DNA from: Ornithinimicrobium ciconiae
GTDB lineage: Bacteria; Actinomycetota; Actinomycetes; Actinomycetales; Dermatophilaceae
Assembly (NCBI RefSeq): GCF_007197575.1
Contig: NZ_CP041616.1
Span: 2,480,001 to 2,544,000, forward strand
DNA length: 64,000 nt
Direction of reading: 5' to 3'
The position numbers and the translations under genes are program-made. This document shows, piece by piece, positions 7,824 through 14,657 of this stretch (positions are counted from its first letter, which is position 1; every line of letters begins with the position of its first letter). A model generated the notes under the pieces. The model had not been told where the DNA came from. It saw only the letters and a list, made by a program, of their open reading frames with translations, and searched no databases.

Positions 7824-9314
7824 TCAGTTGCCGGTGAGCTTCTCGCGCAGGGCGGCGAGAGCCTCGTCGGAGGCCAGGGTGCCCTGGGCCTCGACCGGCG
7901 CGGACGGCGCCGCGGACTCGCTGCTGCTGCTCGAGGTGCTGCCGGAGGAGTAGGTGGTGGCGGTGTCGCCAGCCTCCTCCGCGGTCGCCTCGGCCTCGGA
8001 GGCCGCCTCGACCTGAGCCTTGTGGGCCTCGTAGCGCTCGTGGGCGTCGGCGTACTCCTTCTCCCACTTCTCGCGCTGGGCCTCGAAGCCCTCCATCCAC
8101 TCCTGCGCCTCGGCGTCGAAGCCCTCGGGGTACTTGTAGTTCCCCTCCTCGTCGTACTCGGCAGCCATGCCGTAGAGAGTCGGGTCGAACTCGGCCGCGA
8201 CAGCCTCGTTGGCCTGCTTCAGCGACAGCGAGATGCGACGACGCTCCAGGTCGATGTCGATGACCTTGACGAAGATGTCGGTGCCGACGGTGACGACCTG
8301 CTCCGGCAGCTCCACGTGGCGCTCGGCCAGCTCGGAGATGTGGACCAGACCCTCGATGCCGTCCTCGACACGGACGAACGCACCGAAGGGCACCAGCTTG
8401 GTGACCTTGCCGGGCACGACCTGGCCGATGGCGTGGGTGCGCGCGAAGTGCTGCCACGGGTCCTCCTGGGTCGCCTTCAGCGACAGGGAGACACGCTCGC
8501 GGTCCATGTCCACGTCGAGCACCTCGACGGTGACCTCGTCGCCGACCTCGACGACCTCGCCCGGGTTGTCGATGTGCTTCCAGGACAGCTCGGAGACGTG
8601 CACCAGACCGTCAACGCCGCCACCCAGGTCGACGAACGCACCGAAGTTGACGATGCTGCTGACGACACCGGAGCGGACCTGGCCCTTCTGCAGTTCCTTG
8701 AGGAAGGTGCTGCGGACCTCGGACTGGGTCTGCTCGAGCCAGGCGCGGCGGGACAGGACCACGTTGTTGCGGTTCTTGTCCAGCTCGATGATCTTGGCCT
8801 CGATCTGCTGACCGACATAGGGCTGCAGGTCGCGCACACGGCGCATCTCCACCAGGGAGGCAGGGAGGAAGCCACGCAGGCCGATGTCCATGATGAGGCC
8901 GCCCTTGACGACCTCGATGACGGTGCCGGTGACGACGCCGTCCTCCTCCTTGACCTTCTCGATCGAGCCCCAGGCACGCTCATACTGGGCGCGCTTCTTG
9001 GACAGGATCAGACGGCCTTCCTTGTCCTCCTTCTGGAGGACCAGGGCCTCGACCTCGTCGCCGACCTTGACGACCTCGGAGGGGTCGACGTCGTGCTTGA
9101 TCGCCAACTCACGGGAGGGGATGACACCCTCGGTCTTGTAGCCAATGTCGAGCAGGACCTCGTCCCGGTCAACCTTGACGATGACACCCTCGACGATGTC
9201 TCCGTCGTTGAAGTTCTTGATCGTGGCGTCGATCGCTGCGAGGAGCTCTTCCTCAGACCCGATGTCGTTGATCGCGATCTGGGAGATGGCCTTCTCAGGC
9301 GCAGTTGCAGTCAT
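7824..9314 (-). CDS. rpsA: 30S ribosomal protein S1
   Basis: A 496-residue S1 with four consecutive S1 RNA-binding domains, roughly residues 35-105, 120-190, 205-275 and 290-360. Typical S1 segments include GDIVEGVIVKVDRDEVLLDIGYK, KVTKLVPFGAFVRVEDGIEGLVHISE and RRISLSLKQAN. Four domains followed by a variable acidic Ser/Ala/Glu-rich tail is the usual actinobacterial form; E. coli S1 has six. S1 helps recruit mRNA to the 30S subunit. ATG 9314 (MTATAPEK) is chosen, with GGAG about 10 bases upstream. A TTG nine codons earlier is less likely. Confidence 0.96.
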   Translation of the reverse strand: MTATAPEKAISQIAINDIGSEEELLAAIDATIKNFNDGDIVEGVIVKVDRDEVLLDIGYKTEGVIPSRELAIKHDVDPSEVVKVGDEVEALVLQKEDKEGRLILSKKRAQYERAWGSIEKVKEEDGVVTGTVIEVVKGGLIMDIGLRGFLPASLVEMRRVRDLQPYVGQQIEAKIIELDKNRNNVVLSRRAWLEQTQSEVRSTFLKELQKGQVRSGVVSSIVNFGAFVDLGGGVDGLVHVSELSWKHIDNPGEVVEVGDEVTVEVLDVDMDRERVSLSLKATQEDPWQHFARTHAIGQVVPGKVTKLVPFGAFVRVEDGIEGLVHISELAERHVELPEQVVTVGTDIFVKVIDIDLERRRISLSLKQANEAVAAEFDPTLYGMAAEYDEEGNYKYPEGFDAEAQEWMEGFEAQREKWEKEYADAHERYEAHKAQVEAASEAEATAEEAGDTATTYSSGSTSSSSSESAAPSAPVEAQGTLASDEALAALREKLTGN

Positions 9315-9434
9315 GTAGTAGGGACTCCGATGTGTGGACAAACAGTAAGGACGGTGTCACAGTCATGGGTGAGACCGCCCACGATGGACAGTTGTTGTGA
9401 CGGGCACGCGTGAGTGCACGCGCCGCGCAGACCT

Positions 9435-9464
9435 ACCCTACCTGCGCACGCTGACGCAGGTCAA
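9435..9464 (-). promoter_or_regulatory. predicted sigma-70-type promoter for rpsA
   Basis: On the minus strand TTGACC (9464-9459) is followed after 18 bp by TAGGGT (9440-9435), close to consensus for housekeeping sigma factors. It would give a leader of about 110 nt before the rpsA ATG at 9314. Confidence 0.5.
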
Positions 9465-9481
9465 TCCGGCAGACTGCCCGG

Positions 9482-10375
9482 ATGAGCGCAACGCCACCCC
9501 CTGAGCCCCCCGCAGGCTCCCCCGGCCAGCGCCCCACACCGTATGCCGTGGGGCCGGCTGCTGCGGTCAGCCGCCGGCGGGTGGACCACTCCGAGAGCGC
9601 GTCGGCCAGCCGTCACTGGTGGGACGCCGAGGCCGCCGACTACTACGCGGAGCACCACCTGGTCCTGGGTGATGCTGAGCTCATGTGGGGCCCGGAGGGT
9701 GTCTACGAGTCCGACCTGGGACTGCTCGGTGACCTGGCTGGTCGACAGGTTCTGGAGTTTGGCGCCGGGGGCGCGCAGGGCAGCCGGTGGTGTCAGGCTC
9801 ATGGTGCCAGGACTGTGGCCACGGACATCTCCGCCGCCATGCTCCGTCAGGGTCGCACCCTGGACGAAGGTAGCCGGCTCGCCTCCGCTCGCTGCGCACC
9901 GTCCTACGTGCAGTGCGACGCGCGGTTCCTGCCCTTCGCCGACGCCTCCTTTGACGTGGCCTTCTCTGCCTATGGCGCCGTGCCCTTCGTCGCCGACTCC
10001 GCGGGCCTGCTGCGCGAGGTCGCCCGGGTGCTGCGACCCGGGGGGCTGCTCGCCTTCTCCGTCACCCATCCTCTGCGGTGGGCGCTGCCGGACGTCCCCG
10101 GCGAGGCTGGCCTGACCGTGCACCACTCGTACTTCGACCGCAGTCCGTATGTCGAGCAGGACGCCGCCGGCCGAGCCACCTATGTCGAGCACCACCGGAC
10201 CCTCGGGGACCGGGTGCGGGAGATCAACGACGCAGGCTTGACGCTGGTGGACCTGGTGGAGCCGGAGTGGCCACCGGGGGCCGACCACGAATGGGGCGGA
10301 TGGAGTCGCCTGCGTGGCGAGTTGGTTCCTGGCACCGCCATTTTCGTGTGCGTTCGCCCGAGAACCTGTCTGTGA
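9482..10375 (+). CDS. class I SAM-dependent methyltransferase
   Basis: A 297-residue methyltransferase of the Methyltransf_11/UbiE-like type. Motif I is VLEFGAGGAQGSRW at about residue 89, followed by the acidic ATDIS strand. CDARFLPFADASFDVAFSAYG and the RVLRPGGLLAFSVTHP segment are classic for the family. The first 40 residues are a Pro/Ala-rich leader. The substrate is unknown. The gene diverges from rpsA. ATG 9482 follows the predicted rpsA promoter region. Confidence 0.87.
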   Translation: MSATPPPEPPAGSPGQRPTPYAVGPAAAVSRRRVDHSESASASRHWWDAEAADYYAEHHLVLGDAELMWGPEGVYESDLGLLGDLAGRQVLEFGAGGAQGSRWCQAHGARTVATDISAAMLRQGRTLDEGSRLASARCAPSYVQCDARFLPFADASFDVAFSAYGAVPFVADSAGLLREVARVLRPGGLLAFSVTHPLRWALPDVPGEAGLTVHHSYFDRSPYVEQDAAGRATYVEHHRTLGDRVREINDAGLTLVDLVEPEWPPGADHEWGGWSRLRGELVPGTAIFVCVRPRTCL

Positions 10376-10397
10376 CAGGCAGGTCGGGCCCCGGCGT

Positions 10398-10427
10398 TAG
10401 GTCACAGAACGGTCACCATGTGACCTA
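10398..10427. promoter_or_regulatory. palindromic operator-like site upstream of the liv-type operon
   Basis: GGTCAC occurs at 10400-10405 and 10411-10416, and GTGACC at 10420-10425. The last two form GGTCAC-cat-GTGACC, while the outer pair forms TAGGTCAC with GTGACCTA over a 14-bp spacer. It lies about 105 bp ahead of the permease start and looks like a binding site for a dimeric repressor or activator. Confidence 0.5.
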
Positions 10428-10529
10428 ATCGGGCCTAGATACTGGCCGGATCGGCCGTGGTGCCGTTTAATACCGGATGCGGCACACCTCAACGGTGTCG
10501 TGTGTCCCCCGCCCGCGAAGTGAGGTCCC

Positions 10530-11852
10530 GTGACCACGAACCCCCATGTTCATCGTGCGCACTTGCGCTCTAGCCCGTGGCGCGGGCTCTGGCTCATCAT
10601 CGCCACCTTCTTGATGGTGGTCCTGCAGGCAGCCATCCCGGCACACGCCCAGGGCGATGGTTCCCAGGTCAATGTCGATGAGCACGACAACGTCATCACC
10701 GCCAACGTCCGCAACAGCAACGAGCCCGTCCCTGACGTGCGGATCGTGGTCTCGGGCGGCGACTACGAGGCGGAGGCGGTCACCAACGAGCGAGGACAGG
10801 TCAGGATCGGGGTGCCCACCACCGATCCCTACGACGTTCTCCTGGATGAGGAGACTCTGCCCGAGGGGGTCACGGTCGAGGGTGACAACCCGATCTCCGT
10901 GGCCTACGGGTCGCAGTTCTTCGCCCCGGCAAACTTCTTCCTCGGTGAAGACGTCCGCGAGACGGCCAGCTTCCTGTCACAGTTCTTCGAGCGGCTCATG
11001 AACGGTGTCAACTTCGGGTTGATGCTGGCGCTGGCCTCGATCGGACTGTCCCTGATCTTCGGCACGACCGGCCTGACCAACTTCGCGCACGCGGAGATGG
11101 TCACCTTCGGCGCCATCATGGCGTTCTGGACATGGAGTCTCGGACTCCCCATCCTCGTGGCGATCCTCCTCGCGGTGATCGCCAGCGGCCTCTTCGGCTG
11201 GTTCTTCGACGCGGCGATGTGGAGACCGCTGCGCAGACGAGGCATCGGGCTGGTGCAGCTGATGATCCTGACCATCGGTGCCTCGCTGGCTGGGCGTTAC
11301 ATCTTCCTGATCCTCATCGGCGGAGGCACCAGTCAGCTCCCGGGCACCGGAGGCGTCAAGCACCAGATCCTCGGCCCGATCAAGTTGTCCACGATCGACA
11401 TGGTCAGCATGGCGCTGAGCCTGGTCGTCCTGCTCGGTGTCTCCTACTGGCTGTTGCGCACCCGGATCGGTAAGGCCACCCGTGCTGTCGCCGACAACAG
11501 GCAGCTGGCTGCCAGCAGTGGCATCGACGTCGAGAGGGTGACTCGGATCGTCTGGGTCATCGGCGGCGCGCTCGCCGGCCTGTCCGGTGTGCTGTGGGCC
11601 TACTTCCGTCCCGGCATCAAGTGGGACATGGGCGTGCAGATCCTGCTCCTCATCTTCGCTGCCGTTGTCCTCGGCGGACTGGGCACGGCCTTCGGCGCGC
11701 TGATCGGCTCGCTGGTCATCGGCATCCTGGTCGAGGTGTCGACCCTGTGGATTCCGTCCGACATCAAGTACGTCGGGGCGCTTGGCGTGCTCGTCATCGT
11801 CCTGCTCTTCAGACCCCAGGGACTCCTGGGCCGACGTGAACGCGTCGGATAA
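10530..11852 (+). CDS. branched-chain amino-acid type ABC permease (LivH-like) with extracytoplasmic N-domain
   Basis: A 440-residue inner membrane permease. Residues 1-36 look like a cleavable signal sequence ending ...PAHAQ. Residues about 37-145 form a soluble, acidic domain resembling a carboxypeptidase-regulatory beta-sandwich (PVPDVRIVVSGGDYEAEAVT, then ERGQVRIGVPTT). Residues about 150-440 are the LivH-type permease, with ASIGLSLIFGTTGLTNFAHAE and the closing LFRPQGLLGRRE. LivH of E. coli is about 308 residues and lacks the N-domain. GTG 10530 is the start. It heads an operon with a second permease and two ATPases. Urea, amides or amino acids are possible substrates. Confidence 0.88.
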   Translation: MTTNPHVHRAHLRSSPWRGLWLIIATFLMVVLQAAIPAHAQGDGSQVNVDEHDNVITANVRNSNEPVPDVRIVVSGGDYEAEAVTNERGQVRIGVPTTDPYDVLLDEETLPEGVTVEGDNPISVAYGSQFFAPANFFLGEDVRETASFLSQFFERLMNGVNFGLMLALASIGLSLIFGTTGLTNFAHAEMVTFGAIMAFWTWSLGLPILVAILLAVIASGLFGWFFDAAMWRPLRRRGIGLVQLMILTIGASLAGRYIFLILIGGGTSQLPGTGGVKHQILGPIKLSTIDMVSMALSLVVLLGVSYWLLRTRIGKATRAVADNRQLAASSGIDVERVTRIVWVIGGALAGLSGVLWAYFRPGIKWDMGVQILLLIFAAVVLGGLGTAFGALIGSLVIGILVEVSTLWIPSDIKYVGALGVLVIVLLFRPQGLLGRRERVG

Positions 11853-11864
11853 GGGAGGCACACT

Positions 11865-12842
11865 ATGAACTGGGGTTCCATCCTCAACAACACGGCGAGC
11901 TTCATGCTCTCCCCCGAGACCATCGGGTTCATGTTGGCCGCACTCGGTCTGGCGGTCCACTTCGGCTACGCGGGCCTCCTGAACTTCGGCATGGCTGGCT
12001 TCATGGCCATCGGCGCCTACAGCTATGCAATCTCGATCCTGAGCTTCGGCTTCCCCTGGTGGGGAGGCATCCTGGTCAGCATCGTGGCGGCCGTCATCTT
12101 CGCGATCATCCTGGGCATCCCGACCCTGAAACTCAGGGGCGACTACCTGGCGATCGTCACCATCGCGGCGGCCGAGATCGTCCGCCTGCTCTTCCAGTCC
12201 CGAGTCTTCGACGAGTGGACCAACTCCGCAGACGGACTCGGCGGCTATCACACGAGTTTCCGTGAGGCCAACCCCCTACCGGCCGGCACCTTCGGCTTCG
12301 GCCCCTGGGAGTTCACCTCTGACCAGTGGTGGAGCCGACTGTTCGGCCTGTGCCTCGTCGTCATCGGTCTCCTGGTGGTGTGGTTGATCATGCGCAGCCC
12401 CTGGGGCCGGGTCCTCAAGGGCATCCGAGAGGATGAGGACGCAGTCCGCTCGCTGGGCAAGAACGTCTACCTTTACAAGATGCAGGCGCTGATCGTCGGC
12501 GGCGTTCTCGGCTCCCTGGGCGGAGTGGTGATCGCCCTCCCGTCCGCTGTGATCCCGCAGTACTACCTGCCGAGCCTCACGTTCTTCGTGTGGACCGCGC
12601 TGTTGCTGGGTGGTGCTGCGACCCTCTTCGGCCCCATCCTCGGCGCCCTTCTCTATTGGGGCGTCATGGCCTTCCTGGCCGGCGTCCTCCCAGCGATGGC
12701 CAGCGAGGGCTGGCTGCCCCTGTCGTCTGCAGCGGCTGGCAACTTCCGGTTCGTCCTCGTCGGCATCGCGCTGATGCTGCTCGTCGCCTTCCGGCCACAG
12801 GGACTCCTCGGAAACAAGAAGGAGATGACCTTTGTCAAATAG
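11865..12842 (+). CDS. branched-chain amino-acid type ABC permease (LivM-like)
   Basis: The 325-residue partner permease of the importer, with about eight to ten hydrophobic helices. The LivM signature region reads HFGYAGLLNFGMAGFMAIGAY near residues 27-47. The EAA-like cytoplasmic loop is RSPWGRVLKGIREDEDAVRSLGKN, and the end FRPQGLLGNK is typical. ATG 11865 is preceded by GGGAGG. Its 3' end overlaps the next gene by 11 bases. In the family, LivH and LivM form the heterodimeric channel. Confidence 0.9.
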   Translation: MNWGSILNNTASFMLSPETIGFMLAALGLAVHFGYAGLLNFGMAGFMAIGAYSYAISILSFGFPWWGGILVSIVAAVIFAIILGIPTLKLRGDYLAIVTIAAAEIVRLLFQSRVFDEWTNSADGLGGYHTSFREANPLPAGTFGFGPWEFTSDQWWSRLFGLCLVVIGLLVVWLIMRSPWGRVLKGIREDEDAVRSLGKNVYLYKMQALIVGGVLGSLGGVVIALPSAVIPQYYLPSLTFFVWTALLLGGAATLFGPILGALLYWGVMAFLAGVLPAMASEGWLPLSSAAAGNFRFVLVGIALMLLVAFRPQGLLGNKKEMTFVK

Positions 12843-13857
12843 CAGCCCAGACCCCACAGTCCCGGACGCCACCGACGCGGCCGACGTCGAGGTCGTCGAT
12901 GAAGACACCTACGACCCGGCAGAGGTCAAAGGCCTCGACGAGGACACCATCATGGAGACGCTCGAGGTCGAGCCGACCCGCACGGTCGCCAAGACCACGG
13001 ACCTGGCGACCGGCCCGGGAGCCCCCGGGGTGTCGAAGATCGACCCCATTATGGTCGCCGACAACATCACCCGATCTTTCGGTGGCAACAAGGCTGTCGA
13101 TGTCGAGCACATCGAGATCCCCCGCCACGCGATCACCGCGCTGATCGGCCCCAACGGAGCTGGCAAGACCACGCTGTTCAACCTGTTGAGCGGGTTTGAC
13201 AAGCCGGACACCGGCGAGTGGTCCTTCAACGGACGGGCTCTGGCGGGCATCCCCGCCTTCAAGTCCGCCCGCTTGGGCCAGGTGCGCACCTTCCAGCTCA
13301 CCAAGGTGCTCGCCCGGCTTACGGTGCTAGAGAGCATGAAACTCGGCGCCACGGGCCAGCGCGGGGAGTCCATGCTGGCCGCCGTGTTCCCGCCGCTGTG
13401 GCGCGCTCAGGAGCGTGAGATCGAAGAGCGTGCGCTCGCACTTCTGAAGAAGTTCAAGCTGCACGAGAAGAAGGACGACTACTCCGCCAGTCTTTCCGGC
13501 GGCCAGCGCAAGCTGCTCGAGATGGCCCGGGCGCTCATGACCCAACCCGAGTTCGTCCTCCTGGACGAGCCCATGGCAGGCGTGAACCCGGCCCTGGTCC
13601 AGTCGCTGCTCGACCACGTCCTTGACCTCAAGTCCGAGGGCATGACCGTGCTGTTCGTTGAGCACGACATGCACATGGTGCGGCACATCGCGGACTGGGT
13701 CGTGGTGATGGCCGAGGGCCGCATCGTTGCCGAGGGTCCGCCTCAGGACGTCATGAAGGAACCAGCAGTGATCGATGCCTATCTCGGAAGCCACCTGGAT
13801 GAGGACCTCGGGATCATCACCGGACGGTACGACGAGAAGGGAAACCGACTCCCATGA
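12832..13857 (+). CDS. ABC transporter ATP-binding protein (LivG-like)
   Basis: A 341-residue ATPase. Residues 1 to about 75 are an unusual acidic extension (Asp/Glu/Thr-rich). The nucleotide-binding domain follows, with Walker A GPNGAGKTT near residue 106, signature LSGGQRKLLEMARAL, Walker B VLLDEPMAGVNP and the H-loop VEHDM. LivG proteins are usually about 255 residues without the acidic leader. TTG 12832 is the start because AAGGAG sits 7 bases before it and translation would be coupled to the upstream permease. It energises import together with the next gene. Confidence 0.9.
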   Translation: MSNSSPDPTVPDATDAADVEVVDEDTYDPAEVKGLDEDTIMETLEVEPTRTVAKTTDLATGPGAPGVSKIDPIMVADNITRSFGGNKAVDVEHIEIPRHAITALIGPNGAGKTTLFNLLSGFDKPDTGEWSFNGRALAGIPAFKSARLGQVRTFQLTKVLARLTVLESMKLGATGQRGESMLAAVFPPLWRAQEREIEERALALLKKFKLHEKKDDYSASLSGGQRKLLEMARALMTQPEFVLLDEPMAGVNPALVQSLLDHVLDLKSEGMTVLFVEHDMHMVRHIADWVVVMAEGRIVAEGPPQDVMKEPAVIDAYLGSHLDEDLGIITGRYDEKGNRLP

Positions 13858-14657
13858 GCGATTCCACGAGCGCCACCAGCTCCACGACAGCCGCCGAGCC
13901 AGGGACGCCCCCGGGCGCGGAGTCACGCGAGATCGTTGTCGACGTCAAGAAGGTGACCGCGGGATACCTCCCAGGGATCAACATCCTCACGGACACCAAC
14001 CTGCGGGCCTATGACGGCGAACTCATCGGCATCATCGGCCCCAACGGTGCTGGCAAGTCGACGCTCCTGAAGGCGATCTTCGGCCTGGTGCAGGTCCGAG
14101 AAGGTTCCATCACTCTGCGGGGCGAGGAGATCGCCAACCTCAAGGCCAACGAGCTCGTGGAAAAGGGTGTCGGCCTGGTCCCCCAGACCGAGAACGTCTT
14201 CCCGACTCTGACCATCCGCGAGAACCTCGAGATGGGTGCCTTTCAGAAGCCGTCCATGATTAAGGACAGCCTCGCGTTCGTCGTTGACATCTTCCCCGCT
14301 CTGGGCGACCGCATGAATCAGGTCGCAGGCTCTCTGAGCGGCGGCGAGCGACAGATGGTGGCGATGTCTCGCGCTCTCATGATGCGACCGGAGGTGCTCC
14401 TTCTGGATGAGCCGTCCGCCGGCCTCTCCCCGGTGCGGCAGGACGATGCCTTCATGCGTGTCTCGCAGATCAACCAGGCGGGCGTGACCACCATCATGGT
14501 CGAGCAGAACGCCCGACGTTGTCTGCAGATCTGTGACCGTGCCTATGTGCTGGACCAAGGCCACGACGCCCACACGGGCACCGGACGCGAGTTGCTCAAC
14601 GACGAGAAGGTCATCGGGCTCTACCTCGGCACGCTGGGTCAGGAAGAGTCCGCCTAG
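13854..14657 (+). CDS. ABC transporter ATP-binding protein (LivF-like)
   Basis: A 267-residue ATPase with Walker A GPNGAGKST near residue 64, signature LSGGERQMVAMSRAL, Walker B LLLDEPSAGLSP and EQNARRCLQI, as in LivF proteins. The start overlaps the LivG-like stop as ATGA. The stop codon is TAG at 14655-14657 within CTAG, which also provides the stop of the convergent DUF222 gene. It is the last gene of the plus-strand importer operon; the binding protein is encoded apart at 17978-19339. Confidence 0.92.
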   Translation: MSDSTSATSSTTAAEPGTPPGAESREIVVDVKKVTAGYLPGINILTDTNLRAYDGELIGIIGPNGAGKSTLLKAIFGLVQVREGSITLRGEEIANLKANELVEKGVGLVPQTENVFPTLTIRENLEMGAFQKPSMIKDSLAFVVDIFPALGDRMNQVAGSLSGGERQMVAMSRALMMRPEVLLLDEPSAGLSPVRQDDAFMRVSQINQAGVTTIMVEQNARRCLQICDRAYVLDQGHDAHTGTGRELLNDEKVIGLYLGTLGQEESA

